Positions 36,286 through 45,222 of a stretch of DNA of 64,000 nucleotides are shown piece by piece. This DNA comes from Bacilli bacterium (GTDB lineage: Bacteria > Bacillota_I > Bacilli_A > RFN20 > CAG-826). A program made the position numbers and the translations under genes. How positions within the stretch are numbered: position 1 is the stretch's first letter; each line of letters begins with the position of its first letter. Where the stretch lies: contig JAKSVG010000003.1 of the NCBI GenBank assembly GCA_024408105.1, forward strand, positions 1 to 64,000, in the 5' to 3' direction. The notes under the pieces were generated by a model that worked only from the letters and a program-made list of their open reading frames with translations, was not told the origin of the DNA and searched no databases.

Positions 36286-37476
36286 TTATTTATAGAACGA
36301 GAATGTGTCACGAGCAATCATAACTTCCTCATCGGTCGGGATGATTGCAACTTTGATCTTGCTATCGTTAGTAGAAAGTAGTGCTTCTTTTCCACGAATA
36401 GATGAGTTGAGTTCTTTGTTTATTTTTACTCCAAGAGCTTCACTTATTGCTTCGCAAACCTCTTCACGAGTACGAGCAGAATTTTCACCGATTCCAGCAG
36501 AGAATATAATTAAATCAGCGCCACCTAGACGAACGTAATATTGGCCAATGTAGTCTGCAATTCTTCTAATGAACAATTTGTTTGCAAGAATTGCTTTTTC
36601 ATTGCCTTCATCACATGCTTTAAGAACATCACGAGAGTCATTACTAACTTCGGAGACGCCTTGGAAGCCAGATTGTTTATTGAAAATTTGATACATCTCT
36701 TCAACTGATTTTCCAGTGCATTTGCAGAGGTAGTTCATTACTGACGGGTCAAGATCGCCAGTGCGTGTGCCCATCATGATGCCACCTAAAGGTGTTAAAC
36801 CCATAGATGTCGCGACGCACGCGCCATCTTTTATAGCGGTAATTGAAGCACCAGAACCAATGTGACAAGATATGATGCGTGGATGCTTAATTCCTTCAAG
36901 ATATTTCAAACCCATTTCTGATAGATATTTATGACTTGTTCCGTGAGCGCCATAACGACGGCAATCATACTTTTCGGTATATTCATATGGAATTGGGAAG
37001 ACATAATCTTGTGGTTCCATAGTTTGATGGAATGCTGTATCAAAAACAGCAACATTAACAACATCAGGAAGAATTTTCTTAAATGCTCTAAAACCGACAA
37101 GGTGAGCTTTATTATGCAAAGGTGCTAGTGGGATTAATGATTCAATTTTATCTTCAGTATCTTTATTAAATAATTCTGAATGAGAGAAATATTTCCCGCC
37201 TTGAACGATTCTATGTCCAACAGCTTTGATTTCGTTCATATTTTTTACAATGCCTTTTTCAAGCATAGCTTGTACAACAAGTTCTACTGCTCTAGCATGG
37301 TCTAAAATAGGAAGAATTTTTTTCTCGCTTTGATCAGCCCATTTTATTCCAAAAATAGCATCTTCATGTCCGATTCGTTCTGCGTTCCCAGAACATAAAA
37401 CCTTTTCTTCAGGCATTTCATATAACTTAAATTTTAAACTTGAACTGCCTGCATTAACTGCCATTACTTTTACCAT
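36286..37476 (-). CDS. ackA: Acetate kinase
   Basis: Interconverts acetyl phosphate and acetate, making ATP in fermentation. The 396-residue enzyme has the family signatures VMAVNAGSSSLKFKLY (N-terminus), VAVFDTAFHQTM, RRYGAHGTSHKY, SCHIGSGASITAI and FSAGIGENS. Length matches the family (about 400). RBS AGAGGT and promoter TTGAAA-16-TATAAT lie upstream. No phosphotransacetylase gene is adjacent, so acetyl phosphate must come from a pta elsewhere or another route. Confidence 0.97.
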   Translation of the reverse strand: MVKVMAVNAGSSSLKFKLYEMPEEKVLCSGNAERIGHEDAIFGIKWADQSEKKILPILDHARAVELVVQAMLEKGIVKNMNEIKAVGHRIVQGGKYFSHSELFNKDTEDKIESLIPLAPLHNKAHLVGFRAFKKILPDVVNVAVFDTAFHQTMEPQDYVFPIPYEYTEKYDCRRYGAHGTSHKYLSEMGLKYLEGIKHPRIISCHIGSGASITAIKDGACVATSMGLTPLGGIMMGTRTGDLDPSVMNYLCKCTGKSVEEMYQIFNKQSGFQGVSEVSNDSRDVLKACDEGNEKAILANKLFIRRIADYIGQYYVRLGGADLIIFSAGIGENSARTREEVCEAISEALGVKINKELNSSIRGKEALLSTNDSKIKVAIIPTDEEVMIARDTFSFYK

Positions 37477-37500
37477 TTTGTATACCTCTAATCTCTAAAA

Positions 37501-37528
37501 ATTATAGTTATTTTTTTCTTATTTTCAA
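37501..37528 (-). promoter_or_regulatory. ackA promoter
   Basis: -35 TTGAAA (37528-37523), a 16-nt spacer and -10 TATAAT (37506-37501) on the minus strand. Confidence 0.7.
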
Positions 37529-37568
37529 TAAAGTTAATCGCTTTCATGTATGTATTTGTTTGTGCGTA

Positions 37569-37577
37569 TGTTAAAAT
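37569..37577 (+). promoter_or_regulatory. glgB extended -10, leaderless arrangement
   Basis: TGT-TAAAAT (37569-37577) ends 9 nt before the glgB ATG. There is no RBS in the gap (AAATTCGCT), so transcription would start within a few nt of the start codon. Confidence 0.55.
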
Positions 37578-37586
37578 AAATTCGCT

Positions 37587-39422
37587 ATGGCATTCGGATT
37601 ACTTTACGATTATTTATTAGGTCAAACAATTGATGCTTATACCTATTTTGGTGCACATTTTGAAACAAGAGATAAGAAATCAGGCGTTGTGTTTAGATTG
37701 TATGCTCCTTGCGCTAGTGACGTAAGTGTTATTGGCGAATGGAATAACTGGGATGTCACAAAAGATAAGTTATCGAAAATTGATGATTGCGGTGCATGGG
37801 AAATTTTTATTCCTGGCTTAACAAATTATCAAAGTTATAAATTCCATTTTAAGAATGCAAAAGGAAGGTATGTTGATAAAGCAGATCCTTTTGCTTTTTA
37901 TAGCGAATATCGACCAGCAACTTGCTCACGATTATTCGATTATACAGGATTTATTTGGCACGACTCTTCTTATATGAAGAGAAGAACTCGCAATTTCGAT
38001 AAGGCAATGTCTATTTATGAAATTCATCTAGGAAGTTGGAAAGGCCAGGTAGATGGTAGAAATCTTTCTTACGAAGAAATTGCTGATTACCTAATTCCTT
38101 ATATAAAAGAACTTGGATATACTCATGTGGAAATCATGCCTATTGTTCAGTACCCATTCGACGGATCTTGGGGATATCAAGCAACCGGTTTTTATTCAGT
38201 CGATTCTCGTTATGGCAACCCGAAACAACTGATGAGTTTTGTTGATAGAATGCACCAAGAAGGTATTGGCGTTATTCTTGATTTTGCTCCTTGCCATTTT
38301 GCAAAAGATGATTTTGCTTTATATAACTTTGATGGAGCTCATTTATTTGAAAGTAGTAATCCTGCTAGAAGAATATCTCCTTGGGGTAGTGCATACTTTG
38401 ATTTAGGAAAAGATCCTGTTCGTTCATTTTTGATGTCATCCATGAACTATTTTGTTAGTGAATTCCATTTTGACGGAATTAGAGTGGACGCTGTTAGCAA
38501 TATGTTATTTATTGATGGCAACAAGGATAAAGGAGAAAATAGTGGGGCTGTAGAATTCTTAAAACGTTCAAATTATTATTTACATAATCGTCATTCATCA
38601 TTAATGATGATTGCTGAAGATAGTTCTGATTATTATGGCGTTACTAAACCACTTGATCAAAACGGTGTTGGTTTTGACTATAAATGGGATTTAGGTTGGA
38701 TGAATGACACATTGAAATATTACAAATTAGATCCTATTTACAAAAAATATGATCACAATTACATTACGTTCTCGATGGCGTATTTCTTTAATGAGAATTT
38801 TATGCTTCCGTTTTCACATGATGAGGTTGTACATGGAAAAGGTACAATAATCAATAAAATGTGGGGAAATTACGAACAAAAATTTGCGTTATTGAGAAAT
38901 CTATATACATATCAATTCGCCCATCCTGGAAAGAAACTTTCATTTATGGGAAATGAACTTGCTAGTTTCGATGAATGGAACGAAGCTAAATCACTCCCAT
39001 GGAATTTGAAAACATTCCCAAAGCATGATTCTGTTTCAAGATTAGTCAGAGATTTGAATTTGATATATAGATACGAACCAGGAATGAATCAAAATGAATA
39101 TAACCCTCAAAACTTTCATTGGCTTATGGTCGATAATAAAGATGATTCGATTCTTGCTTTTGAAAGATTTGTAGGAGATTCGCGACTTGTCTTTGTTTTT
39201 AATATGACAAGTAACTACTATGAATATTTTGAAATAGGTGTGTCGCAAGAAGGGATATATGAAGAAATATTTAATAGTGACAAAGATGTCTATGGAGGTT
39301 CAAACCAATATAATGGTTTGCCAATTAAAACTACTGAGTTTGGCCCATATAACCAACCTCATAAAATAACGATTAAAATAGCTTCATTTGGAGCAATGAT
39401 ATTTAAATATAAGAAGGTGTAG
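37587..39422 (+). CDS. glgB: 1,4-alpha-glucan branching enzyme GlgB
   Basis: Introduces alpha-1,6 branches into glycogen. The 611-residue GH13 enzyme has an N-terminal CBM48 module (VVFRLYAPCASDVSVIGEWNNW), HVEIMPIVQYPFDGSWGYQATGFYS, the nucleophile region FDGIRVDAV, the acid/base MIAEDSSDY, and FSHDEVVHGKGT. It starts the glgB-glgP-dUTPase unit, completing the glycogen pathway begun at the glgCDA locus. The C-terminal beta domain is present. Confidence 0.96.
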   Translation: MAFGLLYDYLLGQTIDAYTYFGAHFETRDKKSGVVFRLYAPCASDVSVIGEWNNWDVTKDKLSKIDDCGAWEIFIPGLTNYQSYKFHFKNAKGRYVDKADPFAFYSEYRPATCSRLFDYTGFIWHDSSYMKRRTRNFDKAMSIYEIHLGSWKGQVDGRNLSYEEIADYLIPYIKELGYTHVEIMPIVQYPFDGSWGYQATGFYSVDSRYGNPKQLMSFVDRMHQEGIGVILDFAPCHFAKDDFALYNFDGAHLFESSNPARRISPWGSAYFDLGKDPVRSFLMSSMNYFVSEFHFDGIRVDAVSNMLFIDGNKDKGENSGAVEFLKRSNYYLHNRHSSLMMIAEDSSDYYGVTKPLDQNGVGFDYKWDLGWMNDTLKYYKLDPIYKKYDHNYITFSMAYFFNENFMLPFSHDEVVHGKGTIINKMWGNYEQKFALLRNLYTYQFAHPGKKLSFMGNELASFDEWNEAKSLPWNLKTFPKHDSVSRLVRDLNLIYRYEPGMNQNEYNPQNFHWLMVDNKDDSILAFERFVGDSRLVFVFNMTSNYYEYFEIGVSQEGIYEEIFNSDKDVYGGSNQYNGLPIKTTEFGPYNQPHKITIKIASFGAMIFKYKKV

Positions 39423-39427
39423 ATATT

Positions 39428-41839
39428 ATGAATATGTTTTCAAACGCAAACGTTTTTAAAGAAGCTTTTCAACGTCGCTTGGCTGAAAAGTACTCAAACA
39501 CAATTGAAGAAAGTCATATCACTGAACAATTTGATGTTCTCGGAGAAATGGTAAGAGATTACGCGAACTATGACTGGAGAAATGTTAGAAAAGAAATTAA
39601 AAACGATGATAAAAAACAACTAATTTATTTTTCAATGGAATTCTTAATGGGAAGATTGCTTGTAAACAATCTTCAAAACCTAGGAATTTATGATGTTGCA
39701 AAAAAGGGCTTGGATGAATTAGGAATTGATATTAACAAACTCGAGGAGCAAGAAGCTGATGCAGGACTTGGAAACGGCGGATTAGGACGATTAGCAGCAT
39801 GCTTCCTTGATTCAATTAGTTCTCTTGGATATCCAGTTCAAGGCAACTGTATTAGATATGAATACGGATTTTTTAAACAACTTATTCAAAAAGGAAAACA
39901 ATTCGAAGTGCCAGATCAATGGCTAGTGAATGGTTTCTGCTTTGAGGTTAAGCGTCCTAAACACGCAGTTGAGGTTGAATTTGGCGGTTTTACTGAAACA
40001 TATATCAAAGATAACGGCGAATTCGGCATGAAGACTGTCGATGCGACACATGTTCGAGCGGTTCCATATGATGTGTCTATTGTTGGCTACCGTAATAAGG
40101 TTACTAATGTATTGAGACTATGGTCTGCTGAACCAAGTGAATCAAATCTTCCAAAGCATTCGTCTTTCGAGGATTATTTAACAACTCTTAAAGAGCTATC
40201 TCATGGTTTATATCCTGATGACTCAACCGAACACGGAAAATTATTAAGACTTAAACAACAATATTTTCTAGTTAGCGCTGGATTGCAAAGTGTGTTGAGA
40301 GGCCATTATAGAAGTAAACATACATTGCTAAATTTACCTGATTATGCAGTTTTTCAGTTAAATGATACTCATCCCATTCTTTCAATACCTGAAATGATGA
40401 GAATAATGATGGACAAATATGGCTATGGCTGGAATGAATCTTGGGAAGTTGTCACAAAAACAATGGCTTATACTAACCACACAATTATGGCAGAAGCCCT
40501 AGAAAGATGGCCTGTTCAATACGTGCAGCAAGTATGCCCACGTTGTTTTATGATTATTGAGGAAATCAATCGTCGTTTTAACCAAGAAATGATTGATAAA
40601 AATATTGACCAAGGTGCTCGTCAACAAATGCAAATTATTAAAGATGGACAAATTCATATGGCTAATTTAGCCATATATGCTTCATTTTCTGTTAATGGTG
40701 TTGCTAAACTACACACCAACATATTAAAAAACGAGACATTCAAAGATTTTTATAATCTATTCCCAAACAAATTTAATAATAAAACTAATGGTGTTACACA
40801 TCGTAGATGGTTAATGTATTCAAATCCAGAACTTGCTAAATTAATCACAAGCAAAATTTCTGATAAATGGATTTATGATATGTCCGAAGAATTATCTAAA
40901 TTCGACAAATATAAAGATGATCCAATTATTCAAAAAAAGGTCATGTCAATTAAACAAGCAAACAAAGAAAAACTTGCTAAATATATCAAAAATAAAATGG
41001 ATATTGATATTGATGTTAATTCTATTTTTGATGTGCAAATTAAACGACTACACGCTTACAAGCGTCAGCTTATGAACTTATTCCATATCATGTATTTATA
41101 CATAAAAATAGTAAGTGACCCTAATTTCACAATGCATCCTAGAACATTTATCTTCGGTGCAAAAGCTGCACCAAGTTATGTTTATGCAAAAAGAATTATT
41201 GAATTAATTCTTGCAGTTGCAGATGTTGTGAACAATGATCCACGTGCAAGCAAATTTATGAAAGTTGTTTTTCTAGAAAACTATGGTGTATCTCTTGCTG
41301 AACTAATTATTCCTGCAGCCGATGTTAGCGAGCAAATTTCAACTGCATCTAAAGAAGCTTCAGGAACATCTAATATGAAGTTTATGATGAATGGTGCAGT
41401 TACAATTGGCACAATGGATGGCGCAAATGTTGAAATTCATGATTTGGTTGGAGAAGATAACATTGTTATCTTTGGTTTAAGCAGTGATGAGGTTTTAAAT
41501 TATTACGCTAACGGAAATTATTCTGCATGGGATGAATATAATAAAGATGAAAGAATTAGAGCAGTTTTATCTAGTTTGTTTGATGGACCATGGGTTAATA
41601 AAGATCGATTCAAACTCATTTTCGATGAGATTATGAATAATAATGACTGCTATTTTATTCTTAAGGATTTTGCTTCATATATTGAAGCTCAAGAAAAAAT
41701 CGAAAAACTATACCAAGACAAAACAAGATGGGCGTCTATGTGTATTAGAAATATCGCTATGAGTGGATATTTTACAAGCGATAGAACAATCAAGGAATAT
41801 GTTCAAGATATTTGGCACTTGCAAAAGGTTGGAAAATAA
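39428..41839 (+). CDS. glgP: Glycogen/maltodextrin phosphorylase
   Basis: Releases glucose-1-phosphate from alpha-1,4-glucans. The 803-residue GT35 enzyme carries DAGLGNGGLGRLAACFLDS, NKTNGVTHRRWL, the catalytic core DVQIKRLHAYKRQLMN, and the PLP-lysine signature EASGTSNMKFMMNGA. A weak RBS (AAGGTG) lies upstream, 5 nt after the glgB stop. Coupling a synthesis gene with a breakdown gene suggests regulation at enzyme level. Confidence 0.97.
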   Translation: MNMFSNANVFKEAFQRRLAEKYSNTIEESHITEQFDVLGEMVRDYANYDWRNVRKEIKNDDKKQLIYFSMEFLMGRLLVNNLQNLGIYDVAKKGLDELGIDINKLEEQEADAGLGNGGLGRLAACFLDSISSLGYPVQGNCIRYEYGFFKQLIQKGKQFEVPDQWLVNGFCFEVKRPKHAVEVEFGGFTETYIKDNGEFGMKTVDATHVRAVPYDVSIVGYRNKVTNVLRLWSAEPSESNLPKHSSFEDYLTTLKELSHGLYPDDSTEHGKLLRLKQQYFLVSAGLQSVLRGHYRSKHTLLNLPDYAVFQLNDTHPILSIPEMMRIMMDKYGYGWNESWEVVTKTMAYTNHTIMAEALERWPVQYVQQVCPRCFMIIEEINRRFNQEMIDKNIDQGARQQMQIIKDGQIHMANLAIYASFSVNGVAKLHTNILKNETFKDFYNLFPNKFNNKTNGVTHRRWLMYSNPELAKLITSKISDKWIYDMSEELSKFDKYKDDPIIQKKVMSIKQANKEKLAKYIKNKMDIDIDVNSIFDVQIKRLHAYKRQLMNLFHIMYLYIKIVSDPNFTMHPRTFIFGAKAAPSYVYAKRIIELILAVADVVNNDPRASKFMKVVFLENYGVSLAELIIPAADVSEQISTASKEASGTSNMKFMMNGAVTIGTMDGANVEIHDLVGEDNIVIFGLSSDEVLNYYANGNYSAWDEYNKDERIRAVLSSLFDGPWVNKDRFKLIFDEIMNNNDCYFILKDFASYIEAQEKIEKLYQDKTRWASMCIRNIAMSGYFTSDRTIKEYVQDIWHLQKVGK

Positions 41840-42334
41840 ATGGAAATAATTAATTTAAAAAATCTTTATTCGTTGCAAGCCGGTTTAGATAAAGAAATAG
41901 CGGATAATCACAATGTTTCTTATGAAACTACAAAAACAAAAAGGCTTCTAGCCTTAATTGTTGAAATTGGCGAGTTAGCAAATGAAACAAGATGTTTTAA
42001 ATTTTGGTCCAATAAAGGCCCTTCAGCAAAAGAAATAATAATGGACGAATTTGCAGACGGACTTCATTTTCTTTTATCTCTTGGAATAATTCTTGGCGCA
42101 AATAAGTTTGATTATGAATTAACTAAAAGTGACGAAGAATTGACTGAGCAATTTTTAAATGTTTATAAGTTAGCACTTTGTTTGAAAGATAATTTTGATT
42201 TAAGTCATTATGAAAAATGCTTCTCTTCTTATTTGAATTTGGCTTTGTCAATAGGGATGAACTGTAAGGATATCATTGATTCTTATAACAAAAAACTTTC
42301 AGTTAATTACCAAAGACAAGAAAATAATTATTAA
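41840..42334 (+). CDS. dUTPase-like protein (dimeric dUTPase_2/MazG-type)
   Basis: A 164-residue all-alpha NTP pyrophosphohydrolase-like protein. The N-terminal LYSLQAGLDKEI, the metal-binding LALIVEIGELANETRCFKFW and the later MDEFADGLHFLLSLG (E..E and E..D pairs) are the dimeric dUTPase pattern found in Bacillota and phages. It would keep dUTP out of DNA and supply dUMP. Its ATG abuts the glgP stop directly with no clear RBS, so it is translated by coupling. Its placement behind glgP has no obvious metabolic logic. Confidence 0.82.
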   Translation: MEIINLKNLYSLQAGLDKEIADNHNVSYETTKTKRLLALIVEIGELANETRCFKFWSNKGPSAKEIIMDEFADGLHFLLSLGIILGANKFDYELTKSDEELTEQFLNVYKLALCLKDNFDLSHYEKCFSSYLNLALSIGMNCKDIIDSYNKKLSVNYQRQENNY

Positions 42335-42715
42335 TTATTTTAATAAAGATGCAATGAATAGCAGAGCTGCTGAAATATAGTTGATAATTGAGACAATAAT
42401 TGCTCCAAACGCAATCTCGTTAATAAAAAATAAAACAGTCGCGGCCGAAATACAAAATACGCTTAATGCGACTAGTAAAATCTTCCCCCAAGGGAAGTTT
42501 TTTATTACAAAGATGAGCAAGCTCATCACAATGGAGACTACGATCAATATAAATGAAATTAAGGCAAATACGGAAAAGTCTTTCCCAAGCGCAACTTCTA
42601 ATCCCATTATGTTGCTTTTGAATGGGAGAAAAAATAGCATTATTGAAATAGTTTCTAGCATTAAACCGCTAAGAAGAAGCTTATTTCCAATTTTCATTGA
42701 TTTTTCTTTTATCAT
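42335..42715 (-). CDS. Small integral membrane protein, unknown function
   Basis: A 126-residue protein with four predicted transmembrane helices (around residues 12-30, 45-67, 74-93 and 100-123) and no recognisable family motif. It is coupled to the upstream DUF523 gene by an ATGA overlap. It ends directly beside the convergent dUTPase stop. Confidence 0.7.
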   Translation of the reverse strand: MIKEKSMKIGNKLLLSGLMLETISIMLFFLPFKSNIMGLEVALGKDFSVFALISFILIVVSIVMSLLIFVIKNFPWGKILLVALSVFCISAATVLFFINEIAFGAIIVSIINYISAALLFIASLLK

Positions 42716-43143
42716 AATAATTTTTCTATTTCTTCTTCGGAATATACTTCTATTCCATTGCTTTTGAGCAATTTGGCGGTTATACCCATTCCAGGGATTT
42801 TTCTTCCTTGGAAATAACCATCATGAATTAGGTGTGTTCCGCAACTAGGTGAACTTTCTTTTAATATGGCTTTTGTAATTCCAAGATATTTACATAAAGC
42901 TAAAGCTTTCTTTGCACCTAATTCAAATTCTCTAGTTACTAATTTGCCATCTTTTCTTATTACTTGTGAACCACGAATTTCATTTGGGAGTCGTGGAGTT
43001 GATAATCCACCTTCACATTCTGGGCAAAATAATACTAATTCATATTTTTCTTTTAGTTTTTCTACCATAGGCGCATAATTGCCTTGGCCTTTGTAATTTA
43101 CTTTGTCGCCTACTAAGCAGGCAGAGATTAATATTTTAGACAT
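42712..43143 (-). CDS. DUF523 family protein
   Basis: A 143-residue cytosolic protein with conserved cysteines: ILISACLVGDKVNYKG, VLFCPECEGGLSTPRLPNEI, and LKESSPSCGTHLI. These are the DUF523 signatures; the biochemical role is not established, though the cysteines suggest metal or sulfur chemistry. A TAGAAT hexamer ends 7 nt before the ATG with no RBS, a leaderless arrangement. It is cotranscribed with the downstream membrane protein. Confidence 0.88.
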   Translation of the reverse strand: MSKILISACLVGDKVNYKGQGNYAPMVEKLKEKYELVLFCPECEGGLSTPRLPNEIRGSQVIRKDGKLVTREFELGAKKALALCKYLGITKAILKESSPSCGTHLIHDGYFQGRKIPGMGITAKLLKSNGIEVYSEEEIEKLL

Positions 43144-43201
43144 ATGTATTATTCTATATTTTTAAAAGAAAAATGAAAATAAATAATGTATTATATTCAT
43201 T

Positions 43202-43354
43202 ATGATGGATGATAAGAAACTAATTGATGAAAAAACGAAGGACTATCCTTCTATTAAACCGAAAAAAGTTACTATTATTATTCGAATAATTTTAAGTATT
43301 GCTGCTCTTGCACTAGCTGGAGTAGCGCTTTATTTCTTAGTATTTTATAGATGA
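43202..43354 (+). CDS. 50-residue single-pass membrane microprotein
   Basis: Small ORF starting MMDDKKLIDEKTKDYPS, with a charged N-terminal half (KPKK before the membrane) and one C-terminal transmembrane helix (about residues 24-48) ending LVFYR. It is supported by an ATGA overlap with the next gene at 43351 and by a -10-like hexamer (TATATT, 43192-43197) just before it. No RBS; the second ATG (43205) would be 7 nt from the hexamer. Function unknown; it may anchor or regulate its coupled metallopeptidase partner. Confidence 0.6.
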   Translation: MMDDKKLIDEKTKDYPSIKPKKVTIIIRIILSIAALALAGVALYFLVFYR

Positions 43355-43950
43355 AAACAAAAGAATATTCATTCATTGTAGACGGGACAAACTATATTGT
43401 TCCTGTAACATATAAACACCAAAATGGTGTTTATTTGAGAGCAAATTCTAAGGGATTTGCCGCATCTGCTCCTATTTTACTTAGTGAAAAAAGGGTGATA
43501 GATTTTATATCATCAGCACTTCCTAAATTAATTAAAAGAGTTAATAAAAGACAGTTTTCCGAAAAGCTCTCATGCGATGAGTATACATATATTCTTGGAG
43601 AAAAAGTTGATGGCAAGATTGATGAAAAACAATTAAAACAATTCGCTTTAGAGACATTTACAAATTTAACGAGAGAATGTGAATATGAGATGGGAGTCAA
43701 AAAGCCTTATAAGATTCACGTTAGGAATATGAAGACACGTTATGGCTCTAATTCAATGAAAACTCATTCGATTAATTATCAACTTTCTTTAATTCATTTT
43801 TCGAAAGATATCATTAGATCTGTTGTTGTTCATGAGCTTGCTCATGACTTCTTTAGAAATCATCAAGATAAATTTTACAAATGTGTATTAAAATATTGCC
43901 CAAATTATTGGGATCTTAAAAAGAAACTTAGAAAGGGAATAACAAAATGA
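43351..43950 (+). CDS. YgjP-like M48-type metal-dependent hydrolase
   Basis: A 199-residue predicted zinc metallopeptidase-like protein. The motif VVVHELAHDFFRNHQDKFYK supplies HExxH and the downstream His, and MKTRYGSNSMKTHSINYQL matches the usual YgjP/SprT-like lead-in (MKTRWGSCS...). No signal peptide or membrane segment is seen. It is translationally coupled to the 50-residue membrane protein upstream and to the SpoU methyltransferase downstream (both ATGA overlaps). Confidence 0.88.
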   Translation: MKTKEYSFIVDGTNYIVPVTYKHQNGVYLRANSKGFAASAPILLSEKRVIDFISSALPKLIKRVNKRQFSEKLSCDEYTYILGEKVDGKIDEKQLKQFALETFTNLTRECEYEMGVKKPYKIHVRNMKTRYGSNSMKTHSINYQLSLIHFSKDIIRSVVVHELAHDFFRNHQDKFYKCVLKYCPNYWDLKKKLRKGITK

Positions 43951-44663
43951 TATACAAGATAAGTTCTAGACAAAATGAACACATCAAAGAAGTTTTCAAG
44001 CTATATCAATCTGGCGAACGTAAACTTCAAAATAAATTCATTATTGAAGGATTTCATCTCTTAGATATGGCTCTTAAAGCCAAACAAGTAGTGGAAGTGT
44101 TTACCTTAAAAGAACTTAATATAGATAAGACAATTGATCAATATATCGTTACGAGCGAAATTCTTGAAAAACTCTCAAAAGTAAAGAATCCTCAAGGTGT
44201 TATTGCAGTTTGCAAATGTAAATCACCAAGCAAAATTGTAGGAAAAAAAGTTTTATATTTAGATGATGTTTCTGACCCGGGAAATGTTGGAACTTTGCTA
44301 AGAACCGCTTTAGCATTCGGCTATAAAGATGTTGTTTTAAGTAAAAATACATGTTCGATTTATAACGAGAAAGTGATTTCGGCATGCCAAGGAGCGTTGT
44401 TCGAATTAAATATTGTTGAAAATATGCCTATAGCAAATCTTAAAAAAGATTACCAAATATTGGCTACAGAAATAAAAGGATCTGTTTCAGCCGACGAATT
44501 CGAACCATCAAAAAAATTCGTTCTTGTTTTAGGAAATGAAGCTCATGGTGTTAGTAAAGAAATATTGGCATTAGCAGATAAAAGAATCCGCATTGAAATT
44601 AATGATATTGAATCACTTAATGTCGCGGTTGCTGGTGGAATTATGATGTATATTCTTAAATAA
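43947..44663 (+). CDS. SpoU/TrmH-family RNA 2'-O-methyltransferase
   Basis: A 238-residue RNA ribose methyltransferase of the SPOUT class: N-terminal substrate-binding domain (FIIEGFHLLDMAL) and the SAM-knot motifs LDDVSDPGNVGTLLRTALAFG, LVLGNEAHGVS and IEINDIESLNVAVAGGIMMY. It resembles Bacillus YsgA, which lies next to pheST, as here. rRNA is the likely target. Its last 51 nt overlap the end of the convergent ECF S-component gene. Confidence 0.92.
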   Translation: MIYKISSRQNEHIKEVFKLYQSGERKLQNKFIIEGFHLLDMALKAKQVVEVFTLKELNIDKTIDQYIVTSEILEKLSKVKNPQGVIAVCKCKSPSKIVGKKVLYLDDVSDPGNVGTLLRTALAFGYKDVVLSKNTCSIYNEKVISACQGALFELNIVENMPIANLKKDYQILATEIKGSVSADEFEPSKKFVLVLGNEAHGVSKEILALADKRIRIEINDIESLNVAVAGGIMMYILK

Positions 44664-45119
44664 AAATGATAAGGCAGTTGCAAGTAAAATCGCAATTGTA
44701 CCTTGAATTAAATCAAAGAGAGAATTTATTAATCCTCCAAAACCATAAATGATATAATAACTTACTAAGTAAGTTGCTATCATCCAAATGGCTCCTAAAA
44801 CATAAGCGAGCCATTTTATTTTTTTAGGAAAATATCTATATAAAAGACCACTAATTAAACCCTCTCCACCTTTTGCAATAATGCTAAAAGGAATAAAATA
44901 TGCCGCTCCTAATGTTAAATCTGCTAGTGGTCCAATGATTGCTCCAACTAATGCTCCCCAAAAAGGTCCAATAAATGCTGAAGAAAATAAAATAATAGCA
45001 TCGCCAAAATTAATATATGCTTGTCCTGTGAAAATAGGGATTACAGCAAATGTTGTGAGCAAATATCCAATTGCTGCAAGCATTGCTGTTAAACACATTT
45101 TTTTAGTAAACGAATTCAT
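44613..45119 (-). CDS. ECF transporter S component (vitamin-uptake specificity subunit)
   Basis: A 168-residue protein with about five to six transmembrane helices and the S-component pattern AAIGYLLTTF, INFGDAIILFSSAFIGPFWGALVGAIIGPLADL and KGGEGLISGLLYR. It would bind a vitamin or precursor and partner with the shared EcfA/EcfT module encoded elsewhere. The substrate cannot be assigned. The start at 45119 is chosen because the upstream ATG (45128) lies inside a consensus -10 TATAAT; that hexamer ends 7 nt before this ATG and there is no RBS. Confidence 0.85.
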   Translation of the reverse strand: MNSFTKKMCLTAMLAAIGYLLTTFAVIPIFTGQAYINFGDAIILFSSAFIGPFWGALVGAIIGPLADLTLGAAYFIPFSIIAKGGEGLISGLLYRYFPKKIKWLAYVLGAIWMIATYLVSYYIIYGFGGLINSLFDLIQGTIAILLATALSFLFKNIHHNSTSNRDIK

Positions 45120-45126
45120 AACAAAC

Positions 45127-45132
45127 ATTATA
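45127..45132 (-). promoter_or_regulatory. -10 element of the ECF S-component gene, leaderless arrangement
   Basis: Consensus TATAAT on the minus strand followed by GTTTGTT and then ATG. It decides the start codon of the gene. Confidence 0.6.
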
Positions 45133-45162
45133 CTCTTAAAAGAATAGTAAATAAGAATAATA

Positions 45163-45200
45163 TTTACTTAATTTGAGCATAGGAATACAATATGTCCTAT
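45163..45200 (+). promoter_or_regulatory. Promoter with inverted repeat upstream of the repeat lipoprotein
   Basis: TTTACT (45163-45168), a 17-nt spacer and TACAAT (45186-45191). The -10 sits inside ATAGGA-N10-TCCTAT (45179-45200), a possible operator. Confidence 0.55.
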
Positions 45201-45222
45201 CACAAAGAAAGGAAATAAAATT

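Noticed and set aside
45126-45128. Upstream ATG for the ECF S-component gene
   Set aside because: It lies inside the consensus TATAAT, so it cannot be in the mRNA from that promoter; 45119 is used instead.
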